A DNA stretch of 64,000 nucleotides, taken from Paracidovorax oryzae ATCC 19882. Lineage in GTDB: Bacteria > Pseudomonadota > Gammaproteobacteria > Burkholderiales > Burkholderiaceae_C. The DNA lies in contig NZ_JMKU01000020.1 of NCBI RefSeq assembly GCF_000687165.1, positions 59,833-123,832 of the forward strand. The letters are read 5' to 3'. Below the pieces are notes generated by a model, which did not search any database, was not told the DNA's origin, and saw nothing but the letters and a program-made list of their open reading frames with translations. The translations under genes and the position numbers were made by a program. The stretch's first letter is position 1. Every line of letters begins with the position of its first letter. This document shows positions 34,657 through 42,658 of the stretch, in pieces.

Positions 34657-35995
34657 ATGACCTTCCCCGACCTGCCGTCTGCTGCTGCTTCGTTGCCCGC
34701 ACCCGATCCCGCCACCGAGCCCGTCCGCTTCCTGCGCCATCTCTACGACATGGCCGTCCAGGCGGCCCTGCCGTCGCGGCGCATGGCGGAGTACCTGCCG
34801 CCCCCGCCCCGGGGCCGCACGCTGGTGCTGGGCGCCGGCAAGGCCGGCGGGGCCATGGCCCACGCGATGGAGGCGCTGTGGCCGGCGCGGGCGCCGCTGT
34901 CCGGGCTGGTCGTCACGCGCTATGGCCACGTGCCGCCGCGGCCGGACGGGGTGCCTGCGCGCATCGACATCGTGGAAGCCGCGCATCCGGTGCCCGATGC
35001 GGCGGGCGAGGCGGCGGCGCGGCGCATGCTGGACCTGGCGCACGGGCTCACCGCCGACGATCTCGTGGTCTGCCTGATCTCCGGCGGCGGCTCCGCGCTG
35101 CTCACGCTGCCTGCCGAGGGCCTGGCGCTGGAAGACAAGCAGCGCATCAACCGGGCATTGCTGGAGTGCGGTGCGGGCATCGCGGACATGAACTGCGTGC
35201 GCAAGCACCTCTCGCGCATCAAGGGTGGCCGGCTGGCCGCCGCCTGCGCCCCGGCGCGGGTGGTGACGCTCGCGATCAGCGACGTGCCCGGCGACGACCC
35301 GGCCGTGATCGCCAGCGGCCCCACCGTGCCGGACGACACCACCTGCGGGGACGCATTGCGCATCCTCGACCGCCACCGCATCGCCCTGCCGCCGGCCGTG
35401 CGCGCGGCGCTGGAGGCCGGCTCGCTGGAAACGCCCAAGCCCGTGGAGGGCCAGGCGCCGGACGTGCACCTGATCGCCACGCCGCGGCAGTCGCTGGAGG
35501 CGGCGGCCGCGGCGGCGCGGTCCGCGGGCCTGGCGGTGCACATCCTCTCGGACGAGATGGAGGGCGAATCGCGCGACGTGGGGGCCGTGCATGCGGCGCT
35601 CGCCCGGTCGGTGGCGCGGCGCGGAGAGCCGTTCGCCCGGCCCTGCGCCATCCTCTCTGGCGGCGAGACCACGGTGACGGTGCGCGAACGGCCACCCGGC
35701 GCTCCGCGGTGGCCGCGCTGGCGAGTTCTGCCTGGGGCTGGCCCGTGCGCTGCAGGGACAGGAGGGGGTGTGGGCGCTGGCCGCCGACACCGACGGCATC
35801 GACGGGGTGGAGGACAACGCCGGCGCCTTCGTCGGGCCGGACACGCTGGTCCGCGCGGCCCGGGCGGGGCTGCGCGTGGACGACCATCTCGCGCGCAATG
35901 ACGCCTACGGGTTCTTCGCCGCCCTGGGCGACCTCGTGGTTACCGGGCCGACGCACACCAACGTGAACGACTTCCGCGCGCTGCTGGTGCTCTAG
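34657..35995 (+). pseudogene. Glycerate kinase (TtuD/GckA type), disrupted by a frameshift
   Basis: The MOFRL-type glycerate kinase reads normally from ATG 34657 (MTFPDLPSAA, GRTLVLGAGKAGGAMAHAME, CLISGGGSALLTLPAEGL, ISDVPGDDPAVIASGPTV) up to LSGGETTVTVRE near 35690. The frame is then lost. The conserved continuation (RGGRAGEF, then LGLARALQGQEGVWALAADT, DGIDG and DNAGAFV) resumes in the +1 frame from about 35702 to the TAG at 35993-35995. Loss of one CG dinucleotide in the GC-rich run at about 35703-35709, or a sequencing error there, would explain it. The intact enzyme phosphorylates glycerate made from glyoxylate, the end product of ureide breakdown. The stop codon lies at the border of the adjacent inverted-repeat element. 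Confidence 0.8.
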
Positions 35996-36257
35996 GGCCT
36001 GTTAACGCTATGCAAGGGGATCGCGTTGCTTCGCGAAGGGCTGGGTGCAAGGCGCCTGGGCGTAGCAAGGCCGGGGCCTTGCAAGCACGGGCAACGCCGC
36101 AAACGGCCCCTTCGCGAAGCAACCCGAAGGGAAGCCCATCACAGCCCGCCCCCCGGCGTTGCGCTCCTTGTGCGTGTGGACACACGCACGGCGTCGCGCG
36201 CCTTGATCGGCGGGCTGTGATGAGCTTCGCGACCCCTTGCATAGCGTTAACAGGCCC
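35995..36257. mobile_element. MITE-like element with 25-bp terminal inverted repeats
   Basis: A 263-bp non-coding unit begins GGGCCTGTTAACGC and ends with its exact complement. The terminal repeats match perfectly over 25 bp within the element (28 bp counting the flanks, 35992-36019 against 36233-36260) and are flanked by TA on both sides, as expected for IS5/IS427-type target duplication. Internal pairs include GTTGCTTCGCGAAGGG (36025-36040) with its complement at 36108-36123, a GCAAGGCC hairpin near 36064, CATCACAGCCCG (36137-36148) with its complement at 36211-36222, and a GTGCGTGT hairpin near 36172. There is no credible ORF. The mobilising transposase is not identifiable here; the IS at the right edge of the window has different ends. 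Confidence 0.7.
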
Positions 36258-36378
36258 TAGGGGCACTGCCATCGCGGCCATGCCGCCTGCGGCGGACAGC
36301 TGCGTAGGACGGCGAGCACGCCGGGATGGGCGTAATTGCTGCACTGCAGCGGAGGCGGTCCGTCCATAGTGGGCCCGC

Positions 36379-37344
36379 ATGACTGAATTTCCCACCATCA
36401 CCGCCGAGTCCATGCGGCGCGCACGCCAGGTCCCGTTGCCGGATGCCGGGCCGGACCGCATGGACCCCGAACAATGGATACGCGGCAAGTTCACGCACCG
36501 GGGCCGAACGCTCGCCTACTGGCTGTGTCTTCCGCCGCGCGCCGAGGGCGCGCCGCCCTGCCCGATGGTGGTCATGCTCCACGGCTGCACCCAGGATGCC
36601 GGCGATTTCGCGGCCGGCACGCAGATGCATGCCCATGCACGCGACGCAGGGGTGGCGGTGCTGTACCCGGAGCAGGCGCAATGGGAGAACGCACACCGGT
36701 GCTGGAACTGGTTCAAGCCACAGCACCAGGGCCGGGACGGCGGCGAACCCGCCGTGCTGGCTGCGCTGGCGCTCTCGATCGCGCAGGAGTACCGGATGGA
36801 CCGGTCCCGCTTGTTTGTGGCGGGACTGTCGGCGGGAGGGGCCATGGCGGACATCCTGGCTTGCAGCTACCCCGACGTCTTCGCCGCCGTGGGGGTGCAT
36901 TCCGGCCTGCGTGCAGGTGCCGCGAACGATGCCATGTCGGCGCTGTCCGTGATGCGCAGCGGAAACCCGGCGCCCGGCGGTCGCGCGGGCCGCGCCCGGG
37001 CGGTGCCGGCGATCGTGTTCCACGGCGATGGCGACACGACCGTGCATCCCGGCAATGCCGGCGCCGTGATCGATGCGGCGGTGAAAGCCCACGAGAGCGA
37101 AACCCTGCGGGCCATGCTGCCCCGGACGGCGGCGGGTGTCTCGGCGGGAGGGCGCCGGTTCACCCGGACGGTCTATGAGGACTGCACGGGACGCTGCGGC
37201 GCCGAGTTGTGGGAACTCCATGGAACGGGCCACGCGTGGTCCGGCGGCGACGGGCAGGGCACATTCACCGACGTGGACGGCGTGGACGCCAGCGCGGAAA
37301 TGCTGCGCTTCTTCCTCGCCCACCCGATGCGGCCCGTGGTCTGA
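36379..37344 (+). CDS. PHB-depolymerase-family esterase (alpha/beta hydrolase)
   Basis: This 321-residue serine esterase has the oxyanion segment VMLHGCTQDAGDFAAGTQM, the nucleophile elbow FVAGLSAGGAMADIL (Ser in GLSAG), an Asp region in FHGDGDTTVHPGNA and the catalytic His in LHGTGHAWSGG. No signal peptide is visible, so it is probably cytoplasmic, although the family includes secreted polyhydroxybutyrate and feruloyl/acetyl-xylan esterases. It sits between the inverted-repeat element and the gamma-glutamyltransferase gene, with which it converges. It has no evident link to purine catabolism. Confidence 0.88.
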   Translation: MTEFPTITAESMRRARQVPLPDAGPDRMDPEQWIRGKFTHRGRTLAYWLCLPPRAEGAPPCPMVVMLHGCTQDAGDFAAGTQMHAHARDAGVAVLYPEQAQWENAHRCWNWFKPQHQGRDGGEPAVLAALALSIAQEYRMDRSRLFVAGLSAGGAMADILACSYPDVFAAVGVHSGLRAGAANDAMSALSVMRSGNPAPGGRAGRARAVPAIVFHGDGDTTVHPGNAGAVIDAAVKAHESETLRAMLPRTAAGVSAGGRRFTRTVYEDCTGRCGAELWELHGTGHAWSGGDGQGTFTDVDGVDASAEMLRFFLAHPMRPVV

Positions 37345-37367
37345 CGGCGGGTGGGCGCGGGCCGCGA

Positions 37368-39185
37368 TCAGTACCCCAGCGTGAGCCCGTCCGGATTGCG
37401 CGGATCGGAATAGCCGAACAGCACGCCGTCCTTGCGCTGGATGGTCTGCGTGCGGCCCATGGAGGGCTTCAGGGCCAGGTTGTGGCCGCGCGACTTCAGG
37501 ATGGACAGCGTGTCCGGCGAGAAGCCGTTCTCGATGCGCAGCTCGTCGGGGGTCCACTGGTGGTGGATGCGCGGGGCGGCCGCGGCCTCGGCCGGGTTCA
37601 TGCCGAAGTCGATCACGTTGACCACGGTCTGCAGCACCGTGGTGATGATGCGCGCGCCGCCGGGGCTGCCGGTGACGAGCACCGGCTTGCCATCCTTGAG
37701 CACCAGCGTGGGCGTCATGGACGAGAGCGGCCGCTTGCCGCCGGCCACCGCGTTGGCATCGCCGCCCACGAGGCCATAGGCATTCGCCACGCCGGGCTTG
37801 GCGGCGAAGTCGTCCATCTCGTTGTTGAGCAGGATGCCCGTGCCCTTGGCCACGATGCCGCTGCCGAAGTTGGTGTTGAGCGTATAGGTCACCGCTACCG
37901 CGTTGCCGGCCTTGTCCACCACCGAGAAGTGCGTGGTCTGGTCGCTCTCGTAGGGCTGCGGCTGTCCCGGCTTGATGTCCCTGGCGGGGCGTGCCTTGTT
38001 CGGGTCGATGGTTTTCGCGAGCGAGGCGGCGTAGGCCTTGGAGGTCAGTCCCTTGAGCGGGATCTTCACGAAATCCGGGTCGCCCAGGTATTCGGAGCGG
38101 TCGGCGTAGGCCAGCTTCATGCTCTCGGCCATCATGTGCAGTGTCTGGGCGCTGCCCGGGCCCCACTGGGCGAGCGGCATCGGCTCGAGCATGTTGAGCA
38201 GCTGCACGAGGTGGGCGCCGCCCGACGAGGGCGGGGGCATCGTGACCACTTCGTAGCCTCGGTAGGTGCCGCGCACGGGTGTGCGCTCCACGACCTCGTA
38301 GTCGCGCAGGTCCTGCAGGCTCAGGGCGCCGGGATAGGGTGCCATCTCGGCCGCGATGCGCCGCGCGATCGGGCCCTGGTAGAACGCCTTGGCGCCCTGC
38401 TGCGAGATGAGCCGCAGGGATTGGGCGAGGTCTTTCTGCACCAGCCGGTCGCCGATCTTGAGGGGTGCGTCGCCGCGCCAGAAGATCTGCCGCGTGGCGG
38501 GCCAGCGGCCCATGTTGTCGCGCTCCTGCGCCAGCGTCTTGGCCAGCGTGAGGCTCACGGGAAAGCCCTTGTCCGCCAGCGCGATCGCGGGTGCGATCAC
38601 CTTCGACAGCGGCTGGGTGCCCCAGGTCTTGAGCGCATGCTCCAGGCCCGCCACCGTGCCCGGCACGCCCACGGCGTAGTGCGTGTAGAGCGACTTGCCG
38701 TCGATCACGTTGCCCTTATCGTCCAGGTACATGTCGCGGCTCGCCTTGCGGGGCGCGATCTCGCGGAAGTCCAGCGCCACGCTCTTGCCGCTCTTCGCGT
38801 CGTACACCATCATGAAGCCGCCGCCGCCCAGGTTGCCGGCGTTGGGCAGCACCACGGCCAGCGCGAAGCCCACGCCCACGGCCGCATCGACCGCGTTGCC
38901 GCCGGCCCGCAGGATGTCCAGGCCCACCTTGGAGGCCAGTTCCTGCTCGGTGGCCACCATGCCGTTGCGCGCCACGACCGGATGGAAGACATCCATGTCC
39001 ATGTCGTAGGCGCGGCCCGCCGCGCGTGCGGCCGGCGTCTGCTGGGGGGCGCCTTCCGGGGCCTGCGCGGTGTCCGCGGAAGGCGCCGCCGCGCCGGGGA
39101 GGTTCGCGCAGCCCGCGATGGCCAGCAGCGCGAGCACGCTGCTTCCAGCAAGCAGCCAGGGGCGTTGGAGGCGGGGGGAAGTCAT
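37368..39185 (-). CDS. ggt: Gamma-glutamyltransferase, lipoprotein form
   Basis: This 605-residue exported enzyme hydrolyses or transfers the gamma-glutamyl group of glutathione and related peptides. The N terminus (MTSPRLQRPWLLAGSSVLAL, then LAIAGCANL) is a lipoprotein signal with lipobox IAGC, so the protein is anchored on the periplasmic side or outer membrane. The autoprocessing site and nucleophile Thr lie in SDQTTHFSVVDKAGNAVA (about residues 405-425), after which the small subunit begins. Substrate-loop residues PLSSMTPTLVLKDGKPVLVT and GSPGGARIITTVLQTV are present. The start ATG 39185 follows AGGAAAGGG; an upstream in-frame ATG at 39278 would spoil the signal peptide. It diverges from uraH. 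Confidence 0.92.
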   Translation of the reverse strand: MTSPRLQRPWLLAGSSVLALLAIAGCANLPGAAAPSADTAQAPEGAPQQTPAARAAGRAYDMDMDVFHPVVARNGMVATEQELASKVGLDILRAGGNAVDAAVGVGFALAVVLPNAGNLGGGGFMMVYDAKSGKSVALDFREIAPRKASRDMYLDDKGNVIDGKSLYTHYAVGVPGTVAGLEHALKTWGTQPLSKVIAPAIALADKGFPVSLTLAKTLAQERDNMGRWPATRQIFWRGDAPLKIGDRLVQKDLAQSLRLISQQGAKAFYQGPIARRIAAEMAPYPGALSLQDLRDYEVVERTPVRGTYRGYEVVTMPPPSSGGAHLVQLLNMLEPMPLAQWGPGSAQTLHMMAESMKLAYADRSEYLGDPDFVKIPLKGLTSKAYAASLAKTIDPNKARPARDIKPGQPQPYESDQTTHFSVVDKAGNAVAVTYTLNTNFGSGIVAKGTGILLNNEMDDFAAKPGVANAYGLVGGDANAVAGGKRPLSSMTPTLVLKDGKPVLVTGSPGGARIITTVLQTVVNVIDFGMNPAEAAAAPRIHHQWTPDELRIENGFSPDTLSILKSRGHNLALKPSMGRTQTIQRKDGVLFGYSDPRNPDGLTLGY

Positions 39186-39328
39186 CGGTCGAAGCCCTTT
39201 CCTGTCGTTGTAATGCCTGCCGGCGCGGAACGCCGCCGGCAGGGGCGGACAGTGTAGAGCGGGTGTCCCGCAAGTCACGTCACGGTTCGTTACAGGCCCT
39301 GCCGGAATGCCGGCGCAGGCATGGAGCC

Positions 39329-39336
39329 TGCATACA
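39329..39336. promoter_or_regulatory. TGCATACA motif upstream of uraH
   Basis: The 8-mer lies 32 nt before the uraH start, in the ggt-uraH divergent region, in the context GCCTGCATACACTGG. An almost identical context, ACCTGCATACACTCG, precedes puuD. CATACACT could alternatively be a -10 element of a sigma-70 promoter, so operator and promoter readings overlap. Confidence 0.35.
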
Positions 39337-39367
39337 CTGGCGCATCCCGGATAACAGGAGATGCTCC

Positions 39368-39718
39368 ATGGGCCTCAGTACGCACGTTCTCGACACCATG
39401 CACGGCTGCCCGGCCGCGGGCATGGCCGTCTCGCTCTACGACACCGCGGGCGGCCAGGCCCGGCTGCTCAAGGAACTGGTGCTCAACCAGGACGGCCGCA
39501 CCGATGCGCCGCTCTTCGACAACGCCAGCCTGCGTCCCGGCACCTACCGGCTGTCGTTCGAGGTGGGCGCGTACTTCCGCGTGCGCGGCGTGGCGCTGCC
39601 CGAGCCGACCTTCCTCGACCGCGTGAGCCTGGATTTCGGCGTGGCCCATGCCGACCAGCACTACCACGTGCCGCTGCTGGTCAGCCCCTGGAGCTACTCG
39701 ACCTACCGTGGCTCCTGA
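39368..39718 (+). CDS. uraH: 5-hydroxyisourate hydrolase UraH (transthyretin-like)
   Basis: This 116-residue homotetrameric enzyme converts 5-hydroxyisourate, the product of urate oxidation, into OHCU. Marks are the N-terminal LSTHVLDTMHGCPAAGMAVS with the active-site His, the central VLNQDGRTDAPLF with Arg, HYHVPLLVSPWSYSTYRGS with His, and the terminal tetrapeptide YRGS that defines HIU hydrolases as opposed to transthyretins. No signal peptide is present, so it is cytoplasmic. CAGGAG lies seven bases before the ATG at 39368. UraD, the next step, is the N-terminal half of the fusion at 31.1-32.8 kb. Confidence 0.96.
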   Translation: MGLSTHVLDTMHGCPAAGMAVSLYDTAGGQARLLKELVLNQDGRTDAPLFDNASLRPGTYRLSFEVGAYFRVRGVALPEPTFLDRVSLDFGVAHADQHYHVPLLVSPWSYSTYRGS

Positions 39719-39737
39719 ACTGCCGGGCCCGCAGGCG

Positions 39738-40289
39738 TCAGAGCTGGCCCTCGGTCAGCGTGTCGAGCTGGAACCGGCCCGACTTGTGCCAGAGCCAGGT
39801 GTCGGTGTAGGTCACGCGGCCCATCCGCTCGGGCACGGGGTAGGGGGCCGCGGCGCGCACGGTGCGTTCGATCTCCGCGATCACCTCCGGCGCGTGGCGC
39901 GGTGCGCGCATCCAGGACAGGCGGGTGACCTGCCCGTTGCGGTCGATGTCCACCTGCAGCGTGCCGATGGCGTAGAGCAGGGGCGGCAGCTTTCCCTTGT
40001 AGATGCGCGCCTGGTTCAGGCCGTAGAGGTGCGTGGCGGCGTCCTGCCGGTAGGCGCGCGGATTGGCCGCGGCCGAGGTGCGCGCCGAGCCGCGCGTGGC
40101 CGGCTCCGGGCCCTTGACGCCGCTGGATGCCTCGGCGGCAGGGGCGCTGGCTTCGTCGGGCGCGGGGGCCGTCTCCGGCCCCGACTTGCAGGCGGCCACG
40201 AGGGAGGCGACGGCCGCCATCAGGCCGGCCAGCAGCCAGTGGCGTCCGGCACCCGTCGGGCCGTGGGAAGAGGGGGTGGAAGGCTTCAT
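39738..40289 (-). CDS. TonB-C-like lipoprotein of unknown function
   Basis: This 183-residue protein has a lipoprotein signal (HWLLAGLMAAVASLVAACKSG, lipobox VAAC), a Pro/Ala/Ser-rich linker (about residues 38-75) and a C-terminal domain resembling the TonB C-terminal fold: GTLQVDIDRNGQVTRLSWMR and EVIAEIERTVRAAAPYPVPE. It has no membrane-spanning TonB arm, so it is more likely a periplasmic or outer-membrane accessory protein than an energy transducer. It converges with uraH and diverges from xdhC with 77 nt between starts. The start ATG 40289 is set by the lipoprotein signal. Confidence 0.75.
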   Translation of the reverse strand: MKPSTPSSHGPTGAGRHWLLAGLMAAVASLVAACKSGPETAPAPDEASAPAAEASSGVKGPEPATRGSARTSAAANPRAYRQDAATHLYGLNQARIYKGKLPPLLYAIGTLQVDIDRNGQVTRLSWMRAPRHAPEVIAEIERTVRAAAPYPVPERMGRVTYTDTWLWHKSGRFQLDTLTEGQL

Positions 40290-40366
40290 CGGTGGTCCGT
40301 GGCGGGCTGCTGGAAAAAGTGGCGGGCATGCGCCAGGCCATGCAGGGCCCAACGCGGGGGCGCGCC

Positions 40367-41203
40367 ATGGCGTTGACGTCCGCCCTGCAGGCCTTGCTCC
40401 AGGGGCTGGCCGCACGGCCGGCGTGCCTGGTCGAGGTGGAGTCTATCCAGGGATCGGTGCCGCGGGAGCGCGGCGCGTGGATGGCCGTGTTCGCCGACGG
40501 GCCACTGCTGGGCACCATCGGCGGCGGCCGGCTGGAATGGGATGCCATGCGCGAGGCGCTGGCGCGCCTGGCCGCGCCGGCCCAGGCCGCGCCCCCGGTG
40601 GCGAGGTTCGCCCTGGGGCCGAGCCTGGGCCAGTGCTGCGGCGGGGTGGTCCACCTGCGCTTCACCCGCGTGCAAGCGCCGGACCGCGAGGCGCTCGCGC
40701 GGCGTCTGGCGCCCGCACGCGCGCCGGTGGCGCTCTTCGGCGCGGGGCACGTGGGCCATGCGCTGGCGCGCGTGCTGGCGCCGCTGCCCTTCGAGCTCAC
40801 CTGGATCGACAGCCGCGACGGGGTCTTCCCTCCGGATGCCGAGGCCGGCGGGGCGCATTGCGAGCACTCCGAGCCCGTGCATGCGGCCGTGCCGGGACTG
40901 GCGCCGGGCTCGCGCGTGCTCGTCATGAGCTTCAGCCACGCGGAGGATCTCGACGTGGTCGCCGCCTGCCTCGCGCGGCAGCGCGCGCAGGGCGACCTGC
41001 CGTTCGTCGGGCTCATCGGCAGCCGCACCAAGTGGGCGACGTTCTCGCACCGGCTGCAAGCCCGGGGGTTCGGGCCGCAGGAACTGGCGCACGTCACCTG
41101 TCCCATCGGCCTGCCGGGCATCGCGGGCAAGGAGCCGGAAGTGATCGCGGTATCGGTGGCGGCCCAGCTGCTCGCCACCCTGCCGCCCCTGCCGCGCGGG
41201 TGA
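40367..41203 (+). CDS. xdhC: Xanthine dehydrogenase accessory protein XdhC
   Basis: This protein of about 278 residues matures and inserts the sulfurated molybdenum cofactor into xanthine dehydrogenase. Family features are VEVESIQGSVPRERGAWMAV, GTIGGGRLEWDAMREAL, FALGPSLGQCCGGVVHLRF with the Cys pair, and the C-terminal NAD-binding-like half VALFGAGHVGHALARVLAPL and FVGLIGSRTKWATF. Starts at 40328, 40340 and 40367 are possible; MALTSALQALL at 40367 fits the usual XdhC N terminus. Its partners XdhA/XdhB are encoded 18 kb away, an unusually scattered arrangement. Confidence 0.9.
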   Translation: MALTSALQALLQGLAARPACLVEVESIQGSVPRERGAWMAVFADGPLLGTIGGGRLEWDAMREALARLAAPAQAAPPVARFALGPSLGQCCGGVVHLRFTRVQAPDREALARRLAPARAPVALFGAGHVGHALARVLAPLPFELTWIDSRDGVFPPDAEAGGAHCEHSEPVHAAVPGLAPGSRVLVMSFSHAEDLDVVAACLARQRAQGDLPFVGLIGSRTKWATFSHRLQARGFGPQELAHVTCPIGLPGIAGKEPEVIAVSVAAQLLATLPPLPRG

Positions 41204-41242
41204 CGCCATCCGGGCCTCTCCCGTCGCGCCGGGAACGGAACC

Positions 41243-41250
41243 TGCATACA
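41243..41250. promoter_or_regulatory. TGCATACA motif upstream of puuD
   Basis: The 8-mer lies in the 213-nt gap between xdhC and puuD, about 170 nt before the puuD ATG, in the context ACCTGCATACACTCG. It is the fourth occurrence of this sequence in intergenic DNA of the window and the second in this extended context. It could be a -10 box of the puuD transcript or a regulator site. Confidence 0.35.
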
Positions 41251-41416
41251 CTCGGGCCACAGGTCGCAGCGGTGCAAGGCGATGCCGTCGCTCCCACGGG
41301 GGAGGGCGTGCATCCGGTGCGCGGCCTTCCCGCTGCTCAGAGCGCCCGCCGTGGTGAGCAGGTTGCCGCGCGGCCGCCCCCGATGCAACGGGCCGCGCAC
41401 GAAGTTGAGAGCCACC

Positions 41417-42634
41417 ATGGAAAGCTATCTCCTCGACTGGGCCAACCTGCTGCTGCGCTGGGTCCATGTCATCACCGCCATCGCCTGGGTCGGGTCGTCG
41501 TTCTATTTCGTCTTCCTCGATTCCAGCCTCACCCCGCCGGTCGATGAGGACCTGAAGCGCCAGGGCGTGAGCGGCGAACTCTGGGCCGTGCACGGCGGCG
41601 GCTTCTACCACCCGGTGAAGTTCGCGGGCGCGCCGCCGCAACTGCCGAAGCACCTGCACTGGTTCTTCTGGGAAAGCTACAGCACCTGGATCAGCGGCTT
41701 CGCGCTGTTCACCGTGTCCTACCTCTGGAGCGCCAGCACCTACCTCATCGACAAGTCGCGCATGGACTGGGCGCCGGCCACCGCCGTCGTGGTCGCTCTG
41801 GCGTTCCTGGCCGTGTTCTGGCTGCTCTACGACGCCATCTGCCGCGTCTTCGGCCAGAGGAAGAACGGCGATGCCATCGTCGGCGCGCTGGTCTTCGTGC
41901 TGGTGTGCGCGGCTTCCTGGCTGGCCTGCCACTGGTTCGCGGGCCGCGCCGCCTTCCTGCTGGTGGGCGCGATGATCGCCACCAGCATGAGCGCCAACGT
42001 GTTCTTCTGGATCATTCCGGGCCAGCGCAAGGTGATCGCGCAGATGAAGGCCGGCCAGCCGGTGGACCCGGTCCACGGCAAGCGCGGCAAGCAGCGCAGC
42101 GTGCACAACACCTACTTCACGCTGCCGGTGCTGTTCTGCATGCTGTCCAACCACTACAGCTTCACCTGGAGCCATCCGCAGAACTGGCTCATCCTCATCC
42201 TGATGATGTTCGCGGGCGCATCCATCCGCCAGTTCTTCGTGATGCGCCACGGCTGGAAGCTGGGCCGCAACGCGCACCCGCTGCCCTATGCGCTGGTGGG
42301 CTGTGCCGTCATCGTCGGCACCATCGCCGGGCTGCGGCTGTCGCAGGCGCCCGCCGTGCCGGCGGCGCCATCGTCCGCGGCCGCCGCCGCGCCCGTGGGC
42401 TACGCCCAGCTGCAGCCGGTGCTGGCGCAGCGCTGCTACATGTGCCACGGCGAGCAGGTGCAGATGAAGAACCTGCGCCTGGATTCCGCCGAATCCGTGG
42501 CGCAGCATGCCCAGGCCATCTACCAGCAGGCGGTGGTGCAAAAGCTCATGCCCATGAACAATGCCACCGGCATGACCGATGCCGAGCGGGATCTCGTGCG
42601 GCGCTGGTTCGAGGGCGGCGCGCCGGCCCGCTGA
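41417..42634 (+). CDS. puuD: Membrane urate oxidase PuuD with C-terminal cytochrome c domain
   Basis: This 405-residue integral membrane protein oxidises urate to 5-hydroxyisourate and passes electrons to the respiratory chain. It has about eight membrane helices, starting NLLLRWVHVITAIAWVGSSF, with conserved FWESYSTWISGFALFTVSYLW, SMSANVFFWIIPGQRKVI and LPVLFCMLSNHYSFTW. The C-terminal domain carries a CYMCH haem-binding site (about residues 340-344) and a distal Met region (LMPMNNATGMTDAER). This is the alternative to soluble uricase in proteobacteria. The ATG at 41417 is the natural membrane N terminus. It converges with the EAL-GGDEF gene. Confidence 0.93.
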   Translation: MESYLLDWANLLLRWVHVITAIAWVGSSFYFVFLDSSLTPPVDEDLKRQGVSGELWAVHGGGFYHPVKFAGAPPQLPKHLHWFFWESYSTWISGFALFTVSYLWSASTYLIDKSRMDWAPATAVVVALAFLAVFWLLYDAICRVFGQRKNGDAIVGALVFVLVCAASWLACHWFAGRAAFLLVGAMIATSMSANVFFWIIPGQRKVIAQMKAGQPVDPVHGKRGKQRSVHNTYFTLPVLFCMLSNHYSFTWSHPQNWLILILMMFAGASIRQFFVMRHGWKLGRNAHPLPYALVGCAVIVGTIAGLRLSQAPAVPAAPSSAAAAAPVGYAQLQPVLAQRCYMCHGEQVQMKNLRLDSAESVAQHAQAIYQQAVVQKLMPMNNATGMTDAERDLVRRWFEGGAPAR

Positions 42635-42658
42635 CCGCTGGCGGGCCGCACCCGCCGC

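Noticed and set aside
35995..36257. The inverted-repeat element as a derivative of the IS at 63.6 kb
   Set aside because: The ends differ (GGGCCTGTTAACG against GAGCGTGTTATGAAC), so that IS is unlikely to mobilise it.
36010..36369. Small ORFs across the inverted-repeat element
   Set aside because: They follow from the palindromic structure and have no ribosome site or protein features.
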